Assembly: GCA_042095135.1 (NCBI GenBank)
Contig: JBELBV010000004.1
Location: 1 to 64,000 of the forward strand
Reading direction: 5' to 3'
From: UA16 sp042095135
GTDB taxonomy: Bacteria > Bacteroidota > Bacteroidia > Flavobacteriales_D > Sanyastnellaceae
Length of the DNA: 64,000 nt
The position numbers and the translations under genes were made by a program. A model generated the notes under the pieces. It made no database searches. It was not told where the DNA came from and worked only from the letters and a program-made list of their open reading frames with translations. How positions within the stretch are numbered: the stretch's first letter is position 1; each line of letters begins with the position of its first letter. Below are positions 26,261-35,146 of the stretch, in pieces.

Positions 26261-27976
26261 ATGTTGAAGAACGTTCAAAAGCTCCGTTTTCGTTTGTTGC
26301 TCCTGCTCTTCTGCTGCACGTGTGTGGCTGGATCGAACGCGGCGCTGGCGCAGAGCGATAAAGTGTCTTGGCAGGGCAAGCGCGATGGCTTGGTCGCTCC
26401 GTTGGACATTCCGTTGATCCTGGCTGGGAATTTTGGCGAGCTGCGCGAAAATCATTTCCACACGGGACTGGATTTCAAAACGGAAGGACGCGAGGGGCTG
26501 CCCGTCATTGCTGCGCACGACGGGGTTATTGCCCGTGTCAAGGTATCTCCATTTGGCTATGGCCGTGCGCTTTACTTGGCAGGACCCACGGGTTTGACCA
26601 CGGTTTATGCGCACCTGCAGCGGTTTGCACCAAGCGTGGAACAATGGGCCCGGGACCGGCAATACCAGCGTCAGCGGTTCGCATTGGATGAAGCACCCCA
26701 AAGCGCCTTTGCCTTCAGACAAGGCGACACCTTGGGGTGGTCGGGCAATTCAGGGGGAAGTGCAGGTCCGCACCTTCACTTCGAGGTGCGAGAGACCGCC
26801 ACCCAGCGCCCTGTGAATCCGCTGTTCTGGGGATTTGATGTTCCCGATTCGGTCAGCCCTGAGTTGACGGGGTTGTGGGTGCTTCCGACGCAGGGTGGCC
26901 GCGTCAACGGCAGCTCTCGACCGCAACTCATTTCGTCTACTTCACGGACGCTCCGCATCATAGGCGAGGCGCGTTTTGGGATTGAGGCCCTCGATCGGTT
27001 GGACGGCGCCCTGAACCGCTGTGGCATTTACCGCGCGGAATTGTGGGTTAACGATGATTGTTTGCACGCTTGGGAACTTGACACGTTGGATTTTGCCGTG
27101 AACCGAGACATGAACGCTTTGGCCTATTACGAGGCGTGGGAGCGAACAGGTGACCAAGCATACCGGATGCACCGCCTGCCTGGCAGCCGGTTGCCCATTC
27201 ACGATGCGGGACAGGCGACGGCGGGAGTGGTTCGCCAAGACACGGCTTCGGTTCGGATTCGAGTGTGGGACGTACATGGCAATACGCGTTCGAACGAATG
27301 GATCGTCGAGTGGGGTTCGGCAAAGGACGAAGGGCAGCAGCCAGCCTATGTATACGACCGCGATCACACGGTAGCCCAGGACGGGGCTAGCGTGCGCATC
27401 CCAGGGAACACCTTTTACGAGGATTTTGATTTCCCGTTGGAACCAGTAGGTGAAACGGGCCGCTGGACCATTGGTTCTCGCGACTTGCCCGCTGCAAAAC
27501 CCCTATTGGTTGCATTGCCTTCTACTGTGCCCGATTCGTTGCGGAAATCCACCTTGGTGACTCGAATCGATCGAAGTGGGGACATCGATGGAGCTGTAAC
27601 AGGCGAGTGGACGGCGACGGGTTCTTTTGAATTCAACACCAAAACATGCGGGCGTTACGAGCTCGCTGTGGATACCATTGCCCCGCTGATTCGCCCGCAC
27701 CGCCGTCATCGCACTGCGTCAGCAGGTGAGCTCGTCGTTCGGGATTTTGGCGAGTTGCGCTTTAGCCTGGCGGATGATCTTGCCGGTATTCAATCGTGGG
27801 AAGGGCGATTGGATGGTGAATGGATCCTATTCCGATGGGACCCCAAGCGCGAACGCATTTGGTACGAATTGGCAGATGAAATGCACGCCATGAACCGGGC
27901 TCAGCAGCTCGAAATTCGGGCGCGCGACGAGGTCGGTAATGAGGCGATTTGGAGCGGCACGGTTCGGTTTGAATGA
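26261..27976 (+). CDS. M23 family metallopeptidase (LytM domain)
   Basis: From ATG at 26261 the protein has 571 residues with a signal peptide (about 1-31, ending ALAQ). The LytM zinc site is visible: HTGLD (His67, Asp71) and the HLHF motif near 174 after GSAGP. The domain is complete, so peptidoglycan endopeptidase activity is likely. The remaining ~380 residues are beta-rich repeats with no catalytic motif I recognise. A start 39 bases earlier lacks a good signal and crosses the promoter box. The enzyme should act in the periplasm on cross-links. It is convergent with the DUF5916 gene, 9 bases apart. Confidence 0.88.
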   Translation: MLKNVQKLRFRLLLLLFCCTCVAGSNAALAQSDKVSWQGKRDGLVAPLDIPLILAGNFGELRENHFHTGLDFKTEGREGLPVIAAHDGVIARVKVSPFGYGRALYLAGPTGLTTVYAHLQRFAPSVEQWARDRQYQRQRFALDEAPQSAFAFRQGDTLGWSGNSGGSAGPHLHFEVRETATQRPVNPLFWGFDVPDSVSPELTGLWVLPTQGGRVNGSSRPQLISSTSRTLRIIGEARFGIEALDRLDGALNRCGIYRAELWVNDDCLHAWELDTLDFAVNRDMNALAYYEAWERTGDQAYRMHRLPGSRLPIHDAGQATAGVVRQDTASVRIRVWDVHGNTRSNEWIVEWGSAKDEGQQPAYVYDRDHTVAQDGASVRIPGNTFYEDFDFPLEPVGETGRWTIGSRDLPAAKPLLVALPSTVPDSLRKSTLVTRIDRSGDIDGAVTGEWTATGSFEFNTKTCGRYELAVDTIAPLIRPHRRHRTASAGELVVRDFGELRFSLADDLAGIQSWEGRLDGEWILFRWDPKRERIWYELADEMHAMNRAQQLEIRARDEVGNEAIWSGTVRFE

Positions 27977-27985
27977 ACGGTATTG

Positions 27986-30358
27986 CTACTTTTCGAAACC
28001 GCGCAATCCTTGTTGGAAACGACTATAGTCAATAAACGATATCAACCTGATAGACAGGCTATTGAAAAATCCTGATTCAATCATTTGATTGAAGTTTTCC
28101 ACATACGTTTCAGGGAGTGCAAATACTTCAAAATCACCGAGTCGTGTTTCCTGGAACAATTGGTTTTTCCAGACGATGTTGAGTTCGGAACCCGGTGCGA
28201 AATTCCACCGGTACACCATGTCAATGCTCCAGGCATTGAAGTTCAAGTCTTCTCGTTTGGCATTCCCGCTCGCGAGGTACGGCGTGTCTGAAATGGCACC
28301 GCTTTCCAACAAAGGATACAGGGCGTCGTACCGCACCTGGCTCCAGGCATGGCGTACCCGCGTGGTCAGGCTCATGCGGTTGGTGAAGATGTAATTGACG
28401 TTGAGGACCTGCGTGTATTCGCGGTTGCGCCGTTTGCCGAAGATGCTGACTTCCGTGCCGTCTTCAAGGGAGTCGAGGAAGGCCCACCCGCGTTCGTTGC
28501 GCCGGTCGATGATTTTCCACACGTAACGAATGTTCAATCGGTCGTTGATGCGGATGCGGGGCGCTACACGGTATGTGTTTTCCTTCCAATCCCGATACAA
28601 TCCGCCGCCCGCATGCCAGTACCCCAAATCCAAGGCGATGCGCTTGCGGTAGTCGCTGCTGAACCATCCGTTGATGCTATACCACGCCGGCTCCCTCCAC
28701 ACCAGTCCATCGATGCGCGAGGCAAAAATATTGTTTCCGTCGGTGGGCTGGGTGTTCAACTCGAGGTTCCATGTGTTGAAGGCGAGGGTGGTCGCTCGAC
28801 AGCTCGCAGAGAGAAAAACGTTGTTGAACATCCGTGGCGTTTCCACTTGGTTTAAAGAGGCATTGAACGATGTGGTGATGCGGTTCCATCGGCCCCGGGG
28901 TTCGAAAATGCGGTAATTGACATTGAGGAAGGAACCGATTTCGTTTGGCGCTTGAAGGAACCCCAGGTCGTTGGGGTCGTAGGTAGCGGATTCCAAAAAA
29001 TGCCCGAGGCTGAACGTCAAGTTACCGGCCATTTTGCTGAGGGCCATGTTGTAGGTGTGTCCTTCGTCGTCGTTGGCTTCGTCAGCACCGAATTTGCGGT
29101 TGACACTCCCGCTGGCTTGGACGCTCCAAGTGTTGTCGGGATTGCGCAGTTCGAGGCTGCCGGATTGCACGACCGCATCGTATCCATCGCCCTCGCGCGT
29201 TACCATCGACGTGGTAGAGGTCACGTACCCGTTGTTCGGCAGGTTTTGATCGGCGACAGCGACGGTATAGGACGTCAAAGAGGAATCCTCATCGGCTGTG
29301 GCGAAAGCTTGCAGCAACCCTAACCCCAGACCGTTTCCGAGTCGACCGGATACCTTAGAAGCATTGATCAAGCGCCCATCTTCCCCGATTCGACGCGAGT
29401 AAAACGCGCCGTTTTTGTTGAAGAGTTCCGTGCCTTCTTGGAAGAACTGGCGGTTTTCGTTGAAGCGGATTTCGAATGGTGATAGGTTGAGGACCAGGTT
29501 GTCGGTAACCACCTGACCAAAATCAGGAATGAGGGTCATGTCCAGGGTGAACGCATTGCCGAGGCCGACTTTCATATCCATGCCGCCGTTGTAAGCATTG
29601 GACCGGTCGGAGCCGTCCCAATTCTGGTATGCGCTCAGGTAGGGAAACAAACTGATGCGTGGGGGCGGCGTAATGCCTTCGATGCCGATCAATACGCCTC
29701 CTTGGTTCAAGAGGCGCTGGGTGGGATCCATGGGGTTCCACACATCGTCCTCCCGCAGCCGGCGAATTCCCCGGTACATGTTCATGCCCCATCGCTGTTC
29801 GGACTTATCCGGAAATCGGAATGCCATCCACGGGATGCGAAACTCAGCTACCCAGCCGGCCGAGTCAATGCGGCACACCACGTCCCATACCGCGTCCCAA
29901 GAGGAGTCTTCTCCGTTGGGGCTGATTTGCTCATCGACTTGAATGCCGTCCGGCGTAGTCCGGAAGCGGACCGCATTCAACCCGTCGTTGAACGGGCTGA
30001 ACCATATGCCGAATTCGTCGGCGTTGTCCGTTCGGTCTCGTTCGCTCAACTGGTGCAGGATGGAATCGGGGGCCGTATCCCACATACGCGCACCGATGTA
30101 CAAGGCGTTGTCGTCGTAGCCGAACCGCACCTCGGTGCGTTGGCTGGGATGGCCACCGGGATCGGGCGAATACTGCTTGAAATCGCTTTGCGCCGGGATG
30201 CTTTGCCAGGCGGCATCGTCGAGGTTGCCATCGAGGTCAATCGGTGCGCTCAAGCGCTGACCAATGGCCAAACGGGGTTCCGTTGTTTGGCCCCAAGCCG
30301 TTGCGCTAAAACTGATGAAGGCCGCTCCAAGTGCCTTCCATATCCATCGTTCGATCAT
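27986..30358 (-). CDS. DUF5916 protein: CBM9-like domain plus outer-membrane barrel
   Basis: A 790-residue protein with a signal peptide (about 1-23). Residues 30-230 form a carbohydrate-binding family 9-like domain (LDGNLDDAAWQSIP, VRFGYDDNALYIGARMWD, WVAEFRIPWMAFRF). The rest is the DUF5916 region, rich in alternating polar/hydrophobic strands, with FNENRQFFQEGTELF and many Tyr/Trp-rich strands that suggest an outer-membrane beta-barrel. Ligand is unknown. It is the last gene of the GNAT-mltG-DUF5916 run, three bases after mltG. Family assignment is good; function unproven. Confidence 0.85.
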   Translation of the reverse strand: MIERWIWKALGAAFISFSATAWGQTTEPRLAIGQRLSAPIDLDGNLDDAAWQSIPAQSDFKQYSPDPGGHPSQRTEVRFGYDDNALYIGARMWDTAPDSILHQLSERDRTDNADEFGIWFSPFNDGLNAVRFRTTPDGIQVDEQISPNGEDSSWDAVWDVVCRIDSAGWVAEFRIPWMAFRFPDKSEQRWGMNMYRGIRRLREDDVWNPMDPTQRLLNQGGVLIGIEGITPPPRISLFPYLSAYQNWDGSDRSNAYNGGMDMKVGLGNAFTLDMTLIPDFGQVVTDNLVLNLSPFEIRFNENRQFFQEGTELFNKNGAFYSRRIGEDGRLINASKVSGRLGNGLGLGLLQAFATADEDSSLTSYTVAVADQNLPNNGYVTSTTSMVTREGDGYDAVVQSGSLELRNPDNTWSVQASGSVNRKFGADEANDDEGHTYNMALSKMAGNLTFSLGHFLESATYDPNDLGFLQAPNEIGSFLNVNYRIFEPRGRWNRITTSFNASLNQVETPRMFNNVFLSASCRATTLAFNTWNLELNTQPTDGNNIFASRIDGLVWREPAWYSINGWFSSDYRKRIALDLGYWHAGGGLYRDWKENTYRVAPRIRINDRLNIRYVWKIIDRRNERGWAFLDSLEDGTEVSIFGKRRNREYTQVLNVNYIFTNRMSLTTRVRHAWSQVRYDALYPLLESGAISDTPYLASGNAKREDLNFNAWSIDMVYRWNFAPGSELNIVWKNQLFQETRLGDFEVFALPETYVENFNQMIESGFFNSLSIRLISFIDYSRFQQGLRGFEK

Positions 30359-30361
30359 AGA

Positions 30362-31327
30362 TTATCGATAAATACGTTCGCGGTTCAACATGTTCTGGTA
30401 GGCTCGTGCATTCCGCAGGTGTTGATTGTAGGTGCGGGCGAAGGCGTGGGTCCCCGATCCGTCGGGTTTGGCGCACATGTAGAGGTAATTGTGCTGGTCG
30501 GCATTCAATACCGCCTCGACGTAGGCCAATTCAGGAATGCGAATGGGTCCCGGCGGCAGGCCAGGGATTCGGTAGGTATTGTAGGGCGAGTCCACTTTTT
30601 TGTCCTCATCGAGCACACGTTGGATGGACCAATCGCCGAGGGCGTACTTCAAGGTGGGGTCCGCCTGGAGTAGCATCTTTTTCTTCAATCGGTTTAAATA
30701 GAGGCCGGCTACCGTTGGTGCTTCGGCGGGATTGGCCGTTTCCTCTTGAACGATGGAGGCCAGGGTGACGACTTCGCGTTGCGATAGCCCCAATGCCCAT
30801 GCCCGCTTGATTCGATCGGCAGTCCACCACGCGTTGCTTTCGGCGCGCAAGCGCTCGGCCAACTGATCAGCGGTGGTTTCCCAGTAAACTCGGTACGTGT
30901 TGGGGGCGATTTGCCACTTCATGCTGTCGGTGCCCAGTGCGGTTGCGATGGACGCGCTGTCCGCCCAAATGCGAGGTGCGAGGGCTTTTGCGATGTCCGC
31001 GACGCTGCGCTTGGAGGGGACGGGCAGGGTAATCTCCTCACGTTGTCCGGTGGCGATCCTGCGGGCAATGGCATTAGCCGGTTGTTGCCCCATTTCACAG
31101 TACTTGCCCGGGTAGATGCTCCACCCGCGCCAGTCGATGACTGCGGCAATGTCGGGGTGGTTTTGTGCCAGGTAGTCTCGGGCGTTGCCGGAAGGAGGGA
31201 TTTCGATGCACCAATTGGCATCCGAGCCGACGGCCTGTGTCCATGTGGTGTACTTACTGGCAGCATAGCCCGCCGCCGCAACGAGTACGACCACCAAGGC
31301 CAATCCAATTTTCGCGGAACGCTTCAT
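30362..31327 (-). CDS. mltG: endolytic murein transglycosylase MltG
   Basis: A 321-residue YceG-like protein. One N-terminal membrane helix (5-24) is followed by a LysM-like part and the catalytic YceG fold; the catalytic glutamate is in the motif LASIVQEETA (about residue 208), followed by SPYNTYRIPGLPPGPI and HNYLYMCA. MltG cuts nascent glycan strands and so sets their length. It lies one base after the GNAT gene and three before DUF5916, so the three share a transcript. Confidence 0.95.
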   Translation of the reverse strand: MKRSAKIGLALVVVLVAAAGYAASKYTTWTQAVGSDANWCIEIPPSGNARDYLAQNHPDIAAVIDWRGWSIYPGKYCEMGQQPANAIARRIATGQREEITLPVPSKRSVADIAKALAPRIWADSASIATALGTDSMKWQIAPNTYRVYWETTADQLAERLRAESNAWWTADRIKRAWALGLSQREVVTLASIVQEETANPAEAPTVAGLYLNRLKKKMLLQADPTLKYALGDWSIQRVLDEDKKVDSPYNTYRIPGLPPGPIRIPELAYVEAVLNADQHNYLYMCAKPDGSGTHAFARTYNQHLRNARAYQNMLNRERIYR

Positions 31328-31328
31328 C

Positions 31329-31841
31329 TTATCGGTTAAGGGCTTGAACCTTCACCGCGTCTTCCCAGTGGGGTGCCCGCCAAATCCAATCCTTCAAGTG
31401 CCCGGATTGTTCAAAACCCTCGGCTCCAAAAAGCTCAACAGTTTCTGCATTGGAGGCAGGAATTTCGGCCCACAATTGATGCATTCCTAAATGCTGAAAC
31501 GCGTAATCACGCAATAAGGCCAGTCCCGCTCGGGCATGTCCTTGACGCCGGTGCTTTTTCAATATGGCGATGCCAACGCCTGCTCGGCGGTTTCGGGGTT
31601 CAAATTGATAGAGGTCGACGGTTCCAACGGTGGTGCCGTCGTCGGTGGTAATCATCAGCCTCAACTGCAAATCCCGGTACAAGTCGTGTTGGCCGCTTGC
31701 GTAGTGTTCCAGCGTCGCCCTGCCCAGTGGTGCGATGGTTGCCCCGAGCCACCATTCATCAGAGGCGTTTTCCAAATCAAAGAGGAAAGCGCTGTCGTGG
31801 GGTTCCAACGCTCGCAAGGCATGGGTGTCGGATTTCAGCAT
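31329..31841 (-). CDS. GNAT family N-acetyltransferase (RimJ/RimL type)
   Basis: A 170-residue acetyltransferase of the GNAT_3 (RimL-like) group. The acetyl-CoA loop is visible as RRQGHARAGLALLRDYAF with the upstream strand RAGVGIAILKK, and GAEGFEQSG near the C-terminus. Substrate is unknown; related Bacteroidota genes also sit before mltG-type genes. The start has a full-consensus -7 box five bases upstream, so this gene heads the mltG-DUF5916 operon. Confidence 0.88.
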   Translation of the reverse strand: MLKSDTHALRALEPHDSAFLFDLENASDEWWLGATIAPLGRATLEHYASGQHDLYRDLQLRLMITTDDGTTVGTVDLYQFEPRNRRAGVGIAILKKHRRQGHARAGLALLRDYAFQHLGMHQLWAEIPASNAETVELFGAEGFEQSGHLKDWIWRAPHWEDAVKVQALNR

Positions 31842-31846
31842 GGGCG

Positions 31847-31854
31847 CAAAGATA
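31847..31854 (-). promoter_or_regulatory. consensus -7 box for the GNAT-mltG-DUF5916 operon
   Basis: The minus strand reads TATCTTTG, a full match to TAnnTTTG, with five bases between it and the ATG. There is no ribosome-binding site, so a leaderless transcript is suggested. The -33 box is not obvious. Confidence 0.45.
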
Positions 31855-31927
31855 CCGTTCTTGCTGCGAGGAGTAGCATGGATGGTATTTCATTGGTATT
31901 TTCGGCCTTCATCCACAACGGCACTTC

Positions 31928-32734
31928 ATGTCTCTCTTCCAGGCACCTTTTCGCGTATCGCTTTTCATCCTTGCTATTTCTGTCCTGTGGGGCGGTTGCA
32001 CCATCAACCGGGACATCATGTTCAAGACGGGTGAGGATTTTGATTTTGCACCACTAGAGGAGATGGTTTCTGAAGGGTACCGCATCGCGCCGAATGACCT
32101 CTTGCAGTTTCGCCTTTTTTCGAACAAAGGCCAGCGGTTGAATCAGATGACTGCGGGCGGGGTTGGTTCCGGAAACGGCAACAACAACCAGCAGATGAAC
32201 AACATGATGAATCAGCAGGGTGGGGTGACCTATTTGGTAAAACCCGACGGCTTGGTGGAATTGCCTGAACTGGGGGATATCCGGCTCGAGGGGCTCACCA
32301 TCGAAGAAGCCGAGGCCCTGTTGGAAGAGGCCTATGCAAGTTTTTACAAGGATCCCTTCGTCATCTTGCGCGTTCAGAATAACCGAGTGTACATCTTCCC
32401 TGGTGAGACAGGGAAAGCTTCGGTGGTGACCCTTGAAAACATGAACACGACCTTGCTCGAGGTGCTGGCTTTGTCGGGAGGTATTGGGAATCGGGCCAAC
32501 GCGTCCAAGGTGAAACTCATTCGCCGCACCGAGCAGGGCAACGAGATTTATAAAATGGACCTGTCCACCATTGAAGGATTGGACGCTGCAAATACCATTG
32601 TGCAAGCGTATGATATCATTTACGTGGAACCCATGCCGCAATTGGTTCGGGAAACCACCGAAAGCCTGACGCCAATCACATCGTTGATTTCGACGTTGAC
32701 GTTTTTCTACGCGTTCATCGTGAACCCCAACTAA
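31928..32734 (+). CDS. Wza-like polysaccharide export lipoprotein
   Basis: A 268-residue outer-membrane export protein. The lipoprotein signal ends at Cys24 (SVLWGGC). The poly-export domain begins near GYRIAPNDLLQFRLF and contains LVKPDGLVELPELGDIRLEGLT, followed by an SLBB domain (VYIFPGETGKASVV, LLEVLALSGGI). An Asn/Gln/Met-rich insert (about 75-98) interrupts the first domain and is probably a loop. A hydrophobic stretch near the end could be the barrel-forming helix seen in Wza. It exports capsule or exopolysaccharide. rfbC follows one base later. Confidence 0.92.
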   Translation: MSLFQAPFRVSLFILAISVLWGGCTINRDIMFKTGEDFDFAPLEEMVSEGYRIAPNDLLQFRLFSNKGQRLNQMTAGGVGSGNGNNNQQMNNMMNQQGGVTYLVKPDGLVELPELGDIRLEGLTIEEAEALLEEAYASFYKDPFVILRVQNNRVYIFPGETGKASVVTLENMNTTLLEVLALSGGIGNRANASKVKLIRRTEQGNEIYKMDLSTIEGLDAANTIVQAYDIIYVEPMPQLVRETTESLTPITSLISTLTFFYAFIVNPN

Positions 32735-32735
32735 C

Positions 32736-33305
32736 ATGGAGATAGAAGCGCTGCACCTGAGTGGAATGGTCAAATTGACGCCCCGTCAATTTGGTGATGA
32801 CCGCGGGGTATTCTGGGAGACTTGGCGGCAGGGAATGCTGGATGACCACACCGACCAGCCGCTCGAGTTTGTCCAAGAAAACCTCTCCATTTCCAAGGCC
32901 GGGACACTGCGCGGTTTGCATTTTCAGCGCGATCCACATGCCCAAGGCAAACTCGTTCGGTGCGCCGCCGGTCGGGTGTTCGACGTCGCGGTTGATGTCC
33001 GGGCTTCGTCGCCAACCCGAGGCCAATGGTACGGTTGCGAATTGTCTGCCGCCAACGGCTGTCAACTGTGGATTCCGGCGGGCTTTGCGCACGGTTTTTT
33101 GGCCTTGTGCGACGATGCGGTCGTGGAATACCGGTGCACCGCTTATTACCATCCGGAATCCGAAGGGTCTATTCGTTGGGACGACCCCGACGTCAACATT
33201 GACTGGGGCGGCCGTGACTTCGAAATGCCGGAAGGCGGGCCATTGCTATCGGCCAAAGACGCCGAAGCCCCGACCATGAATGCAGTTGGCTGGCCCTTTG
33301 CATAA
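32736..33305 (+). CDS. rfbC: dTDP-4-dehydrorhamnose 3,5-epimerase
   Basis: A 189-residue cupin-fold epimerase with the catalytic His62 in GTLRGLHFQ, the FVQENLSISKAGTLRG core, the IPAGFAHGFLAL strand and the closing RWDDPDVNIDW. It interconverts dTDP-4-keto-6-deoxyglucose and dTDP-4-dehydrorhamnose in L-rhamnose synthesis. The other rhamnose genes are not in the window. It starts one base after the Wza-like gene, so both probably serve one surface polysaccharide. Confidence 0.94.
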   Translation: MEIEALHLSGMVKLTPRQFGDDRGVFWETWRQGMLDDHTDQPLEFVQENLSISKAGTLRGLHFQRDPHAQGKLVRCAAGRVFDVAVDVRASSPTRGQWYGCELSAANGCQLWIPAGFAHGFLALCDDAVVEYRCTAYYHPESEGSIRWDDPDVNIDWGGRDFEMPEGGPLLSAKDAEAPTMNAVGWPFA

Positions 33306-33406
33306 GGGTGTGGAAAAATCACAAAAAGCAGGACGTATGCGTTCGTGCTGGCCAATAGGAGTGGGGTAAATTCGTTGCTTTCATAGCCCGAAACGAACGC
33401 CGTACC

Positions 33407-34324
33407 ATGCACACCGACCGCTCCAAGCCAGGATTCATTTGGAAACTCACCCCGTTGATTGCCGGTGGGTTGCTGCTCTCCTCTTCGGTTTCAAACCCTG
33501 AGGACTCCAGCATGACGATCGGGGAACCCGTCGTGTGGGTTCAAAACAAAGCCCCCAAGGTGCCCAGTCAGGACGACCTTGCAGGTGAGCCGGTACCTTT
33601 TGATTCGTTTGGTGTCCGAGAGCAGTTGGATCGGGAATTGGTCGTCAACACCTACCACCACAGCTCGACCATGTTGTACTTCAAGCGTGCTTCGCGCTGG
33701 TTCCCCGTCATCGAGCCCATCCTTGCCGAGAAGGGCCTGCCGGACGATTTCAAGTACCTCGCCATCATTGAAAGCGGATTGTCGCAGGCGCTGTCCCCAG
33801 CAGGAGCGGCAGGCTTTTGGCAATTCATGAAGGGCACCGCTCCACAGTACGACTTACGGGTGACGAAAGAAATCGATGAACGGTACCACGTCGTCAAAGC
33901 CACCTACGCCGCCTGTGATTACTTGCTAGAGGCCAGAGAAGAATTTGGGTCGTGGTCCTTGGCAGCGGCTTCCTATAACATGGGAAAGGCTGGTGTTCGA
34001 CGCGATTTGGAGGAGCAAGGTGTTGACACGTATTGGGAACTGCACTTGAACTCAGAGACGGCGCGCTACGTCTACCGCCTACTCGCCATCAAGGCCATCT
34101 TCGAAGACCCCGAATCGTTTGGTTTTTCGATTCAAGCCGAAGCCCTGTATCAGCCTTATGCCACCCGCACCGTTTGGATTAAGGCCCCCATCGAGGACCT
34201 GTCCGCATTTGCCCTAGAAGAAGGGGCGAACCTCAAGGCCTTGAAAACCCTGAATCCCTGGCTCCGCTCCAGCCGATTGACTGTGGCGTCGGGCGATTCA
34301 ATCGCCATCGAAATGCCAGTTTAA
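33407..34324 (+). CDS. MltD-like lytic transglycosylase (SLT domain)
   Basis: A 305-residue protein with a hydrophobic N-terminal segment (about 14-28) acting as signal or anchor. The SLT domain has the catalytic Glu122 in AIIESGLSQ, the GAAGFWQFM motif and ASYNMGKAG. After the catalytic domain there is a region resembling a LysM-type or MltD tail (about 245-305). It would cut the glycan of peptidoglycan in the periplasm. cysQ follows after three bases. Its upstream 101 bases hold only a weak TAAATTCG box. Confidence 0.88.
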   Translation: MHTDRSKPGFIWKLTPLIAGGLLLSSSVSNPEDSSMTIGEPVVWVQNKAPKVPSQDDLAGEPVPFDSFGVREQLDRELVVNTYHHSSTMLYFKRASRWFPVIEPILAEKGLPDDFKYLAIIESGLSQALSPAGAAGFWQFMKGTAPQYDLRVTKEIDERYHVVKATYAACDYLLEAREEFGSWSLAAASYNMGKAGVRRDLEEQGVDTYWELHLNSETARYVYRLLAIKAIFEDPESFGFSIQAEALYQPYATRTVWIKAPIEDLSAFALEEGANLKALKTLNPWLRSSRLTVASGDSIAIEMPV

Positions 34325-34327
34325 GCC

Positions 34328-35146
34328 ATGCAGCACCTTTTGACCCTTGCTGTCGAGGCCGCGTTGGATGCGGGTCGGCAAATCATGGAAATCTACGCCT
34401 CGGGTGATTTCAATGTCGAATTGAAGGGTGATGACAGCCCTTTGACCCGCGCCGATGTGGCATCGCACCTCGCCATCATGGCGCACCTCGAATCCACCGG
34501 CATCCCCGTGCTTTCGGAAGAGGGGCGTTCGATTCCGTACGCCGAGCGTGCTGCGTGGTCGAAGCTGTGGATCGTCGACCCCATCGACGGAACCAAAGAA
34601 TTCATCAAGCGCAATGGGGAATTCACGGTGAACATTGCGCTGGTCGAGGAAGGCATCCCCACGATGGGGGTGGTGTACGTGCCGGCCAAGCAAGAGCTCT
34701 TTATAGGGATGTCCGAAGGCGAAAATGCCTTCGCGACGCGAACAGTTGGCGGAGAAGACGGATGGTCTGCCGACGCCTGGCTCCAGGAAGGCAAGCCCAT
34801 TCCTGCGCGCGCGGAAAACGGCACCTTCACCGTGGTCGCCAGTAGAAGCCACATGTCGCCGGAAACGGCAGATTACATCGATCAGCTCAAAGCGATTCAC
34901 GGGGATGTGGAGACCATTTCGAAAGGAAGCTCTTTGAAGCTGTGCATGGTCGCTGCTGGCGAGGCCGATTGCTACCCCCGCTTTGCGCCGACAATGGAAT
35001 GGGACACCGCGGCTGGGCAGGGAGTTTGCCTAGCGGCAGGCTGCGACGTCTTGAATTGGGAAACCAAAAAGCCCTTGACGTACAACCGGGAGGAATTGCT
35101 CAATCCCTGGTTTCTGGTCCGGGGACCGCGGATGACCGAGGGTTAA
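34328..35146 (+). CDS. cysQ: 3'(2'),5'-bisphosphate nucleotidase
   Basis: A 272-residue inositol-monophosphatase-fold enzyme with metal ligands Glu64/Glu65 (LSEEG) and DPIDGTKEF (84-92), and the terminal EWDTAAGQGVCLAAG motif containing the third aspartate. CysQ removes phosphate from 3'-phosphoadenosine 5'-phosphate formed in sulfur assimilation. The conserved KLCMVAAGEADCYPRFA block is typical of CysQ rather than of inositol phosphatases. It is co-directional with the transglycosylase and its end overlaps the convergent CoA-transferase gene by four bases. Confidence 0.93.
   Translation: MQHLLTLAVEAALDAGRQIMEIYASGDFNVELKGDDSPLTRADVASHLAIMAHLESTGIPVLSEEGRSIPYAERAAWSKLWIVDPIDGTKEFIKRNGEFTVNIALVEEGIPTMGVVYVPAKQELFIGMSEGENAFATRTVGGEDGWSADAWLQEGKPIPARAENGTFTVVASRSHMSPETADYIDQLKAIHGDVETISKGSSLKLCMVAAGEADCYPRFAPTMEWDTAAGQGVCLAAGCDVLNWETKKPLTYNREELLNPWFLVRGPRMTEG

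Noticed and set aside
29702..30673. A 323-codon plus-strand frame across the DUF5916/mltG junction
   Set aside because: It is antisense to two recognised genes and spans their boundary, which no real gene would do here.
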